DNA from: Palsa-1248 sp963737835
GTDB lineage: Bacteria > Gemmatimonadota > Gemmatimonadetes > Gemmatimonadales > Gemmatimonadaceae
Direction: 5' to 3'
Length of the DNA stretch: 64,000 bases
NCBI GenBank assembly: GCA_963737835.1
Contig: CAVTUH010000003.1
Location: forward strand, 427,577-491,576
Positions 9,093-17,203 of the stretch are shown in pieces. The notes beneath the pieces were generated by a model. That model saw only the letters and a program-made list of their open reading frames with translations, had not been told where the DNA came from and did not search any database. Numbering within the stretch: the stretch's first letter is position 1; each line of letters begins with the position of its first letter. The translations under genes and the position numbers were made by a program.

Positions 9093-11468
9093 ATGCGCTA
9101 CCCCCAGAGCCGCGCTCCGGTCCTGGCGCTGACACTGCTGCTCGCCCTGGCCGCGGGCATCGACGTCGCGCGGGCGCAGCAAGGCGTGGCAGGAGCGGCC
9201 GTGCCACGGGTGGCGACCGAGTGGCGGATCGTCGGCCGCTTGAGCGACAGCGTCTCTGCATCGCCGGTCAGCGCGGCCACCATCACCTTGTCGCATCAGG
9301 GCGCAGTGGTGGCCACGACACGCTCCGATTCGAGTGGAGGCTATGTGCTTCGGGCCGGGCGCGGCGGCGCGTACGAGCTGCACGTCCGCCGGCTGGGCTA
9401 CGCCGCTGCCACGCGGACGATAGCCCTCACGGATGCTTCGCGCCTCGTGCGTCTCGATATACGCCTGGTAACGGTCGCCTCTCAACTCTTGCCGGTTACG
9501 GTCACCGCGGGTGCTTCGGTCGCAGTCGACACGCACACGGGCGACCAAACGTTCCAGCAGAGCGACTACCATGGCGCGCCAACCACCACGACGTCGCAGA
9601 TCGTCCAGCAATCGATCGCCGGGGCGGCGCGTGCGCCGACCGGCGAAGTGCACATCCGCGGTCAACATGGGGAGTACACCTATTACATCGACGGAGTCCC
9701 GGTGCCGGCCAGCATCTCGGGTACCCTCAACGAGCTGTTCGACCCGACAGTCGTTGACCGTATTGACTTTCAGACTGGCGCATGGGACGCGGAATACGGC
9801 AACAAGAATATCGCCATCATCAACGTGGCGACGCGGGTGCCGGCCGGCGGGTGGCACTCGGAGCTGTCGGCCTACCAAGGCTCGTTCGCGAGCAACGGCC
9901 AGACGGCGCTCGTGAGCACGAACAGCGGCCCATTCGGCTTCCTGCTCTCGGGCACACGCCAGGAGACGGAGATGCGCCGAGAGCCAGTCCAGGCGGGCCC
10001 TGGGAACGTGCCCATCAACTTCCACAATGCGGGGCAGGACGAGTTCGGGTTTGGCAAGATCCAGTACACGCCCTCTGCACGCGACCTCGTGACGCTCGAT
10101 CTCAACGGGTCACGGACGCACTTTCAGGTGCCGTTCGACTCGAGCATCGGTGTCATCAACGACAACCAGACCGACGAGAACGGCTTTGCCAACCTTGCGT
10201 GGCGCCACCGATTCGCGACTGACGCCGGCGGGGGGCCGATCGTGTCGCACGGTGCGGAGCTCTTCACGGCCCTCTACCTGCGGCGCAGCACGCTCAACTA
10301 CGTGCCGGGCGCGAACGACTCAGCCAGTTTCATCTTCTACCCGGATACGACTGACCGCTACAATGTGAGCGAGCGTCGCTCGGCGACGACCGTCGGTCTC
10401 AAGAGCGATCTGTCGTTCCCTGTCGTCCCCCGAATGCTCAGGGTCCAGACCGGGTTTGATGCGTCGCTGGTTGAGGGGCGCGAAGACTTCAACACTGTTG
10501 ATTCGCTCCGGCGTCTGGGCCCATCGGTCAATGCGAACGTGCGAGGCGGCGACGCCGGCGGGTACGTGGAAACGGTATTCGACCCCTCGGCCCATTGGGA
10601 GCTACGCACCGGGGTACGACTCGATCACCACGTCGCGCCGCTGGCGGGAAACATCCACCAGGTGAGCCCGCGGATTCGCCTCAACTGGTTCCCGTCCCCA
10701 GGCACCACCGTGTGGGCCTACTTCGGTCGACTGTTCATCCCATCCAACGTCGAGGACTTCCATGTCCTCGCGTCCGCAGCGGACACCGGCAAAGTGGGTC
10801 TGCCGACGGTGCCCGAACGCGATTCGTATTACGAGACGGGTCTCACGCACCGGTTTCCGGGCGGCGTCGTCACGAAATTCGTCGGCTATTTCCGCGACGA
10901 TTCGCCCGCGATCGACGACAACACGTTGCCGGGGACGGCGCTCACTACAACGGTGAACATCGCTCTCGTACACGTGACCGGGATCGAGTCAGTGGTCGAG
11001 GTCCACCCGGGAGGGCCGCTCTCGGGCTACCTGAACGCCGCGCTCAGCCACGCGTCGGCGCATGGACCGATCACGGGCGGATTCTTCCCGACTGCATACC
11101 CGACCGGCTGGTTCGATCAGGACCATGATCAACGGCTGTCGGTCACTGCTGACGGTGACTACAACTGGCGGTGGGGATACGCGAGCATGACGGTCATCTT
11201 CGGCTCCGGCCTGACCAACGGCGACCCCACCGCGGCACCAAACCGCACGGGGCTGTTCGACTTCAATCCGGGCGTCAAAGTCGCGCCGAGCACGATTGTC
11301 AACCCGAGCGTCGGTACGGCCTTCACCGTCGGCCGCACCACTGTGCGATCCGAGCTCAGCGTCGAGAACCTTTTCAACCTCCACTACATCCTGAAAGGCG
11401 CCTTCACCAGCGGCCCGTCCGTCGGACGACCGCGAAGCGTCCAGCTACGCGTGAGCCTGCAGCAGTGA
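9093..11468 (+). CDS. TonB-dependent receptor with CarboxypepD-reg domain (tandem copy 2)
   Basis: Paralogue of the preceding receptor, 791 residues from the ATG at 9093, where a signal peptide begins (MRYPQSRAPVLALTLLLALA, cut near ARAQ); a TTG ten codons upstream is also possible. An Ig-like CarboxypepD-reg domain (about residues 40-120) leads into a plug that shares long near-identical runs with copy 1 (IAGAARAPTGEVHIRGQH, YTYYIDGVPVP). The barrel also matches through INFHNAGQDEFGFGKIQY and the C-terminal NLHYILKGAFTSGPSVGRP. The two therefore come from tandem duplication and later divergence, most visible in the N-terminal domain and extracellular loops. The ligand is unknown. Confidence 0.9.
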   Translation: MRYPQSRAPVLALTLLLALAAGIDVARAQQGVAGAAVPRVATEWRIVGRLSDSVSASPVSAATITLSHQGAVVATTRSDSSGGYVLRAGRGGAYELHVRRLGYAAATRTIALTDASRLVRLDIRLVTVASQLLPVTVTAGASVAVDTHTGDQTFQQSDYHGAPTTTTSQIVQQSIAGAARAPTGEVHIRGQHGEYTYYIDGVPVPASISGTLNELFDPTVVDRIDFQTGAWDAEYGNKNIAIINVATRVPAGGWHSELSAYQGSFASNGQTALVSTNSGPFGFLLSGTRQETEMRREPVQAGPGNVPINFHNAGQDEFGFGKIQYTPSARDLVTLDLNGSRTHFQVPFDSSIGVINDNQTDENGFANLAWRHRFATDAGGGPIVSHGAELFTALYLRRSTLNYVPGANDSASFIFYPDTTDRYNVSERRSATTVGLKSDLSFPVVPRMLRVQTGFDASLVEGREDFNTVDSLRRLGPSVNANVRGGDAGGYVETVFDPSAHWELRTGVRLDHHVAPLAGNIHQVSPRIRLNWFPSPGTTVWAYFGRLFIPSNVEDFHVLASAADTGKVGLPTVPERDSYYETGLTHRFPGGVVTKFVGYFRDDSPAIDDNTLPGTALTTTVNIALVHVTGIESVVEVHPGGPLSGYLNAALSHASAHGPITGGFFPTAYPTGWFDQDHDQRLSVTADGDYNWRWGYASMTVIFGSGLTNGDPTAAPNRTGLFDFNPGVKVAPSTIVNPSVGTAFTVGRTTVRSELSVENLFNLHYILKGAFTSGPSVGRPRSVQLRVSLQQ

Positions 11469-11537
11469 TTAGCCGTCGCATGCGCGGACATAGGCACCAA
11501 TCAGCGAGCATCGCATCGCGCAGCAGTATCAGGCAGT

Positions 11538-12563
11538 TCACGGGCTAGGCCGGTGAGTCGTCGCTACCGACCCGACGAGCATCGCACGGGCCGGTCGACT
11601 CACGGTGGAGTCCGGATCTCGCGCCGCTTTTTCCAGCGCGTCGCGCGCCGCTTTTGCCGGTAGCGCATGCCCGAGCGCATCTGCAGCGCCTAGACGAGCA
11701 CCCTGCACCGGATCCCGGAGGATGTGAGCCAAGGGAGCGATTGCGGCGTCTGGCACGGGATGGAGTGCACCCAGCGTGTACACGGCCTGCTCGCGCACGG
11801 ACGGCGACGTGTCCACGAGCGCTGGGATTGCGACCGGCACCACGATAGCGGCATCGGCCCCGAGTTGCATGAGAGCACCGAGCGCCGCCTCACGCACGGG
11901 ACTGTCGTGATCACTGACCATGTGTGCCACTGCCGAGATCATTCCAGAGTCGTTTGCTCCAACATCGGCCAGGGTGACGATCGTGGCGGCGCGAACGGAG
12001 GAAGATGACGCATAGAGCAGATCGGCAATCGTGGGTTCGGCGACTCTGCCCGCTGGTCCAATCGCCCCCAGGACACGAAGCGCTGCAACGCGAGTCTCAG
12101 GCGGTGTGCCGCCTCGCAGGCATTCAGCTGTGATCGAGACGACGCTGGCAGCGTCCCCATCCTTTTGGGCAAAGTCGATCAGGCCATTCGTGGCTTCGCT
12201 CCGAACATCTTCTTCGGCATCGCCCAGAAGGTGCGCCTCGGCCGTGAGCGCTGCGCGCCGCTCAGCAGGTGTCGAGAACGTGACCTGCGTCAGGGCATAG
12301 GCGGCTTTGGCCCTGGTCGCGGGATCTCGCGCCACGCTCGCCGACACCCAGGCCGCCGCGTTCTTTCCGTCGTAGCCAACGGTGTTGTCGACCTGACGGT
12401 GCCAAAGGATCCACCCCACGGCCGACGCTGCAGCGATCACAGCCGTCGCCGTTGCAGCGCGAGATGCTGCTGCCCACACGCGAGGCACCATCGACGTCGA
12501 GGCCGCGCCCCCGTGGGAGCGCCGGTTGCGCCGCGTCACCCTTCCTACTCGGGATCGGCTCAT
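11538..12563 (-). CDS. Membrane-anchored HEAT-repeat protein
   Basis: 341-residue protein from the ATG at 12563. The N-terminus is basic, then one hydrophobic helix (about residues 34-55, ending GWILW) should anchor it in the inner membrane with the rest outside the cytoplasm. The remainder is about seven HEAT/PBS-lyase-like repeats of about 30 residues (for example SSVRAATIVTLADVGA, SPVREAALGALMQLGA, PSVREQAVYTLGALHP). Such arrays bind protein partners; no catalytic motif is visible. It is transcribed towards the second TonB receptor and has no obvious operon partner. Confidence 0.75.
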   Translation of the reverse strand: MSRSRVGRVTRRNRRSHGGAASTSMVPRVWAAASRAATATAVIAAASAVGWILWHRQVDNTVGYDGKNAAAWVSASVARDPATRAKAAYALTQVTFSTPAERRAALTAEAHLLGDAEEDVRSEATNGLIDFAQKDGDAASVVSITAECLRGGTPPETRVAALRVLGAIGPAGRVAEPTIADLLYASSSSVRAATIVTLADVGANDSGMISAVAHMVSDHDSPVREAALGALMQLGADAAIVVPVAIPALVDTSPSVREQAVYTLGALHPVPDAAIAPLAHILRDPVQGARLGAADALGHALPAKAARDALEKAARDPDSTVSRPARAMLVGSVATTHRPSP

Positions 12564-12999
12564 GATTCGACCGCCCAGCGACGCGGACCAGCGAGCGACA
12601 CCAGCGGCGGGATGCGGACCGCCATCGGCATGTGAAAGGCCCCAGCGTAACAGGTTCTGGCCGCGTGGTCGCCTTGCCGGCGCTCGCCAATCAGCGCGCA
12701 TCGATTGCTGTGCATCCGACCGCGTGGATGTGCGTTTCGAATGAGTGACGCGCTGGGATGCATCCGCCTAGGCGAATCCAATGAACGAACGCATTCACCC
12801 CACGACCGGCACATAGCCTCGGTGGACAGCGGCGCTCGCGCACGATCCCGCGGGGTGCCCCTTTTGACGAGCCATCCTGGCGGCCCCATCTGGTGCTCAC
12901 CGGGTCCGACGGCTGGGATTCGCGGCGGTCGCCCTGGCGGCAACCGCGGTGGCCGCGCGCTTCGGATGAGCGTCGTGGGTCTCGCTCATCCGATGGCGA
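12564..12999. other. Intergenic stretch, nothing recognised
   Basis: About 430 bases between the HEAT-repeat gene and the M23 peptidase gene. Several short frames are open on both strands, as expected at this GC content, but none looks like a protein and none has a convincing ribosome binding site. No hairpin plus T-run was found. Confidence 0.5.
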
Positions 13000-13860
13000 T
13001 CAGTTGGGAATCGATTCAGGCAGCACGTAGGTCAACGGATTGACCACTTTCCCGTTGACGTGCACCTCATAGTGGAGGTGCGCCCCTGTGGACAGGCCAC
13101 TATTGCCCACCGCCGCGATCGGGTCGCCTCGGACCACACGCTGCCCGGCGCGGACCAACGTCCGTGACAGGTGAGCGTACTTGGTCATGATGCCGTTGCC
13201 GTGGTCGAGCTCCAGGACCAGTCCGTAGCCGTTCTGGACCGTGATCCGCGCAACCGTCCCGGCGGCCGGTGCGACCACCGGCATGCCGTAGGGAGCCGCA
13301 ATATCGATCCCTTCATGTGGTCGGTTGATGTGGAGGATCGGGTGGAATCGACTCAGCGAGAACTGACTCGACAGCCATCCCGTCGTCGGCATTATGGACG
13401 GCGTGCGGGCAGCCCGGTCCACATCGCGATGGAGCGCGGCCGACGCTTCTGCGAACCTCGTCGCCAGGGTGGACGCCCGCTGGATGAGCGCGTCGATGTC
13501 GCCAGACGGCATCGGTGTCGATATTGAATCGATGGCCGTCAACGAATCCGCGGTCTCGAGACCGGCGAGTGTTCGCACCTCGGTTTCGCGTGCTGCAAGG
13601 CGACCCACCGTGTCCCGAAGCGTCACGACCTGCGCGCGGAGAGACGATAGCAGCCGAGCCTGGCGTCGTGTCCCGGCGTCTGCAAAAGGAGAATGTCCGG
13701 TCAGGTCCAGGCTGACCGATACAACGGCCGCGCCGAGGAGCGCCGCTGCCACGACCAAGAGCCCGCACAAAGTCCGCGCGGTCCCTCTCGAGATGCGAAC
13801 GGTGAGTGGGGCATCACTGCCGTCGGGGACGACGACGAGCGTGCACCCAGGCAGGCGCAT
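13000..13860 (-). CDS. M23-family (LytM-type) peptidase, membrane anchored
   Basis: Predicted murein endopeptidase or amidase activator of the M23/LytM family, 286 residues. The N-terminus starts MRLPGCTLVVVPDG, then one transmembrane helix and a short periplasmic coiled-coil region (about residues 65-150). The C-terminal lysostaphin-like domain has the metal ligands of the family: HEGID in RPHEGIDIAAPYG and HLHYEV near residue 261. Both motifs look intact, so catalysis is plausible. An in-frame ATG 14 codons upstream (13902) is an alternative start. It is divergent from lgt. Confidence 0.88.
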   Translation of the reverse strand: MRLPGCTLVVVPDGSDAPLTVRISRGTARTLCGLLVVAAALLGAAVVSVSLDLTGHSPFADAGTRRQARLLSSLRAQVVTLRDTVGRLAARETEVRTLAGLETADSLTAIDSISTPMPSGDIDALIQRASTLATRFAEASAALHRDVDRAARTPSIMPTTGWLSSQFSLSRFHPILHINRPHEGIDIAAPYGMPVVAPAAGTVARITVQNGYGLVLELDHGNGIMTKYAHLSRTLVRAGQRVVRGDPIAAVGNSGLSTGAHLHYEVHVNGKVVNPLTYVLPESIPN

Positions 13861-14098
13861 GATGCGACAGATGTGGTGAGACCACAGATGAGCTCTCATC
13901 ATCCGTCGACGACCGATGTCGTGTCAAAATCACAGCGCGGACAAAGTGACGCACATCCTTCCGTCGCCAGGGCGCGGTGCCCACGAAGGCGACGCCCCGT
14001 CGCCGCCGCAGGTGACGATACCGGCGAGCGTGCATGCACAAGGCCCGCCGCCATTCATCGGCCCTTTGGATCTACTCAACGCTCTCCAACGACTGCCC

Positions 14099-15013
14099 AT
14101 GGAGCACCACTCCGGTCGTCGATGCGCGCCTCTACATTGCAATTTGTTCCTCAGATCCGGACTGACGTTGCTGCTGCCCTTGACCATCCCCTACCCGCAC
14201 ATCCCCCCGGACCTCCTGCATATCGGGCCGTTCCACATTCGGTGGTACGGGGTCATGTATGTCATCGGGTACTTCGTCGGCGAGATGCTCGCACGCTATC
14301 GCATCCGTCGCGGCCGCTCGTTGCTGTCCCGTCCGCAGATCGACAGCCTCTTGCTGTACGCCATGATCGGGATGCTCATCGGGGCGCGCCTCGTGTACAT
14401 CATTGTCTATGGCCGCCTCGATTTCCGGCACGATCCGCTGGAGGCCCTACGGATCTGGCATGGTGGACTCTCCTTTCATGGTGCGATCCTCGGGATGGCG
14501 GTCGCCAGCGCCGTGTTCGCGCGGCGCGCCAAGCTGCCGTGGCTCAGCGTAGTGGACACGATCGCCGTGTGCGGAGCGCCCGGCCTGTTCTTCGGTCGGA
14601 TCGGCAACTTCATCAACGCGGAGCTCTACGGCCGCGTCACCAACGTGCCGTGGGCCATGATCTTTCCGACCGACCCCACCCGGTTGCCGCGGCACCCCTC
14701 GCAGCTCTATGAAGCTGTGGGCGAGGGTCTGTTCGTAGCGGGGATTGTCTGGTGGGTCGACCGCCGTAGCCATGCGTCCGGATGGTATCGTCCGGGCACG
14801 CTGACGGCTGCGTTTCTTCTCCTCTACGGTGTCACCCGTTTCTTCCTCGAGTTCACCCGAGAGCCGGACGCGCAGTTGGGATTCGTCCTCGGCCCTCTCA
14901 GCATGGGCCAACTCCTGTGCATTGGGATGATCGTTGTTGGTATCGCGCTGGCTGTCGCCCTGCAGCGACAGCCGCCGGTTGCATCCGCTGATACACAACT
15001 GGGTACGGGATGA
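14099..15013 (+). CDS. lgt: Prolipoprotein diacylglyceryl transferase
   Basis: Inner-membrane enzyme that moves diacylglycerol from phosphatidylglycerol to the lipobox Cys of prolipoproteins, the first step of lipoprotein maturation. Family hallmarks are present: the N-terminal GPFHIRWYGVMYVIGY segment, WHGGLSFHGAILG, the signature GRIGNFINAELYGR with the essential Arg, and RHPSQLYEA. About seven membrane helices are visible. The start is uncertain: the homologous part begins near 14180 (a TTG there gives 277 residues, the usual length), while the ATG at 14099 gives 304; neither has a good ribosome binding site. Lipoproteins that would need it are encoded at 29815, 31059 and 60450. The aldo/keto reductase gene follows after 45 bases. 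Confidence 0.93.
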   Translation: MEHHSGRRCAPLHCNLFLRSGLTLLLPLTIPYPHIPPDLLHIGPFHIRWYGVMYVIGYFVGEMLARYRIRRGRSLLSRPQIDSLLLYAMIGMLIGARLVYIIVYGRLDFRHDPLEALRIWHGGLSFHGAILGMAVASAVFARRAKLPWLSVVDTIAVCGAPGLFFGRIGNFINAELYGRVTNVPWAMIFPTDPTRLPRHPSQLYEAVGEGLFVAGIVWWVDRRSHASGWYRPGTLTAAFLLLYGVTRFFLEFTREPDAQLGFVLGPLSMGQLLCIGMIVVGIALAVALQRQPPVASADTQLGTG

Positions 15014-15058
15014 AACGTCGAACGCCAGGTCGTTTTCGCGATCCGGCCGGGAGCGTCC

Positions 15059-15970
15059 ATGATTTATCGCACACTGGGCAAGACCGGCGAACGAGTGTCG
15101 GCAATTGGATTGGGCGGCCATCATATCGGTCGGCCACCGGATCCGAACGAAGGCATTCGGATCATTCGGTCGGCCGTCGACCGCGGCATCACGTTCATGG
15201 ACAACAGCTGGGACTATCACGATGGCGAGAGCGAGCGGCGAATGGGGAGCGCGCTCCGTGACGGGTATCGCGAGCGCGTGTTCCTGATGACCAAGTTCGA
15301 TGGGCGCACGAAACGCGCGACGGCCGACCAGATCGATGAGTCGCTGCGGCGGCTCCAAACCGATCGCATTGACTTGATCCAATTCCACGAGAACATCCGC
15401 ATGGAGGATCCAGACCGCTTTTTCGCGCCCCAAGGATCCCTCGAGGCCGTCCTCGCAGCCAAACGGGCCGGCAAGATCCGGTACATTGGCTTTACCGGAC
15501 ACAAGGACCCAGTGGTCCATTTGCGCATGCTGGAAGTCGCGGCAGCGCACAACTTCCTGTTTGATGCGTGTCAGATGCCGCTCAACGTCATGGATGCGCA
15601 CTTTCGCAGCTTCACTCAACAGGTGCTCCCGAGGTTGTTGGAGCAAGGCATCGCTGTGCTCGGGATGAAGCCGCTGGGCGACGGACACGTGATGCGCTCC
15701 GGCACGCTCAGCGCCCTCGAGTGTCTCTATTACGCTCTGAACCTGCCGGCGTCGGTCATCATCACGGGATGTGAGAGCATGCAGCGGCTCGACCAGGCGA
15801 TCGAGGCGGTGAAGACATTTGCTCCCATGAGCGAAGCCCAGGTTGCGGCCCTCCTGGCTCGCACGCACGATCCGGCCGCGACCGGAGAGTATGAACCATT
15901 CAAGACGACCGAGATGTTCGATGGCACTGCCCATACTCCGGCGTGGATGGGCGAAGCCAGGATGATCTGA
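15059..15970 (+). CDS. Aldo/keto reductase
   Basis: NAD(P)H-dependent cytoplasmic reductase of the AKR fold, 303 residues. GGGAG lies 5 bases before the ATG. The catalytic tetrad can be read: Asp in FMDNSWDYHDG (about 48), Tyr in the same segment (about 53), Lys in FLMTKFD (about 78) and His in IQFHENI (about 109). The sequence is closest in style to the YhdN/YdjG-like group of short AKRs. The physiological substrate is unknown. It follows lgt closely and may be co-transcribed. Confidence 0.88.
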   Translation: MIYRTLGKTGERVSAIGLGGHHIGRPPDPNEGIRIIRSAVDRGITFMDNSWDYHDGESERRMGSALRDGYRERVFLMTKFDGRTKRATADQIDESLRRLQTDRIDLIQFHENIRMEDPDRFFAPQGSLEAVLAAKRAGKIRYIGFTGHKDPVVHLRMLEVAAAHNFLFDACQMPLNVMDAHFRSFTQQVLPRLLEQGIAVLGMKPLGDGHVMRSGTLSALECLYYALNLPASVIITGCESMQRLDQAIEAVKTFAPMSEAQVAALLARTHDPAATGEYEPFKTTEMFDGTAHTPAWMGEARMI

Positions 15971-16075
15971 TGACGCGACGGGCTTCGGGTCAGCCAAACC
16001 CGGTCAGGTCGTCAGTCATCGCTTCGGTCTTGACGCGGTGCGGAACGCGTTCGCCAACCTGCGCCTTCTAAACGC

Positions 16076-16741
16076 TCACCACTCTGCGCCCAACACGATT
16101 GGCACGTAGTTCGTGTTACCATGATGTCCGTACAGCGTGTTGTAGCGCGCCTCGAGGAAGAGGCGGACGGGCGGCAGCCGGTAGCGCAGGCCACCGCCCG
16201 CGTCGGCACCCCCGGTGAACTGCGTCCGGGTCCGCACCGGAACGTCTTCCCCATACGGGCCGCAGAACCCGACGAACGCGCTACAGTAGGCACTCGCGCC
16301 GTAGTTATCGAGCGCCGTGCTCCGCCAGTACGCGCCGCCGCCGAAGAGAATGTACGGCGTAAAGTTGCCCAGGTAGTCGCGCTTGTTTAGCACGAGGTTG
16401 AGCGTGCCCGACGTGAGACTGGCGCCGCCCCCGGTTGCGCCGTAGTCGACGAGAGTTGCGGCCGTCATCGGGTGGGCCGCATAGCTGAAGTCACCTTGCA
16501 GCCAGAGGCCGCCGTGCGTGCTTAGGGGCCGCGCGAGGTTGGCCCCGACGATCCAGCCGGTCTGAAACCGGTCGCCGAACTGGCCCGTCGGAATCGAGGC
16601 CCCAACATTGATGCCCGCGTGGAAGGGCCGCTGCCAAAATTCGCCGTAGCCTCCAGGGCCGCCAGCCTGGGCCTCCACCGCCCCCGCGCCGACGACGGTA
16701 GTGATCAGAGCAACGCGAGCCGCGCGAGAGAGAAGAGCCAC
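16076..16741 (-). CDS. Outer-membrane beta-barrel protein
   Basis: 221-residue predicted small outer-membrane barrel. The GTG at 16741 is chosen because GGAG lies 7 bases upstream and a signal peptide begins there (cut near VEAQA). The mature part alternates polar and aromatic residues with turns typical of OmpW/OprF-like eight-stranded barrels (HAGINVGASIPTGQFGD, LRYRLPPVRLFLEARYNTLYG) and ends in a terminal aromatic (LGAEW). No specific function can be given. Confidence 0.7.
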   Translation of the reverse strand: MALLSRAARVALITTVVGAGAVEAQAGGPGGYGEFWQRPFHAGINVGASIPTGQFGDRFQTGWIVGANLARPLSTHGGLWLQGDFSYAAHPMTAATLVDYGATGGGASLTSGTLNLVLNKRDYLGNFTPYILFGGGAYWRSTALDNYGASAYCSAFVGFCGPYGEDVPVRTRTQFTGGADAGGGLRYRLPPVRLFLEARYNTLYGHHGNTNYVPIVLGAEW

Positions 16742-16858
16742 GGGCGATCTCCAAAAATCGGATCTGCTCACCTCGCTAGACACGAGGGACTGGAATAGTA
16801 GCACATTGCACAGCCCGCTGCCGACCTGCAACCGGTCGGCAGCGGCGCCGTTTGTCGA

Positions 16859-16990
16859 CTACTTATGCTCCGCCTTTGAGTGATTACAAGTGCATCGGTC
16901 TGGGTCGCCCGAGCTCGCTCGAAAACTCTGGCATCCGCACTTGGTGCATCCGCCCGCACCCTCATCCGCATGGCTTGATTCGTTTTGCAT
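16859..16990 (-). CDS. 43-residue Cys/His-rich small protein
   Basis: Short gene easily missed by annotation. AGGAGG sits 5 bases before the ATG at 16990, one of the strongest ribosome binding sites in the window. The product carries CTKCGCQSF, then CTCNH and a final His, a CxxCxC...CxCxH...H arrangement that could hold one zinc or iron. The acidic N-terminus (HADEGAGG) is probably flexible. It resembles small zinc-ribbon-like proteins of unknown role. It stands alone between a barrel gene and a divergent oxidoreductase gene. Confidence 0.65.
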   Translation of the reverse strand: MQNESSHADEGAGGCTKCGCQSFRASSGDPDRCTCNHSKAEHK

Positions 16991-17203
16991 GCGCTCCTCC
17001 TCGGCTCGTTGTAGGCAGGCCTGATTTGCTGAGCGTGCAACGCAACAGCTGGACCGCCTCCGCCGTTGGTAGACGGTTAAGTGCACGTCGACCACTACTA
17101 ATGAAAGGAGGCAGTCTCGAGACTCGTTACGATTAGCTCGGTGGCTGCTATCATAGATCGAGACCGGCATGTCGAGTTTCGGCGAGAAGAGCATGGAGAG
17201 CCC

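Noticed and set aside
8172..10025. Open frame of 617 codons antisense across both TonB receptors
   Set aside because: Crosses a terminator and two well-supported genes; composition (many Arg/His/Val) is typical of antisense shadow frames.
14447..15997. Open frame of 516 codons antisense to lgt and the aldo/keto reductase
   Set aside because: Both sense genes have complete family motifs; the antisense reading has no domain, no ribosome binding site and is explained by high GC at third positions.
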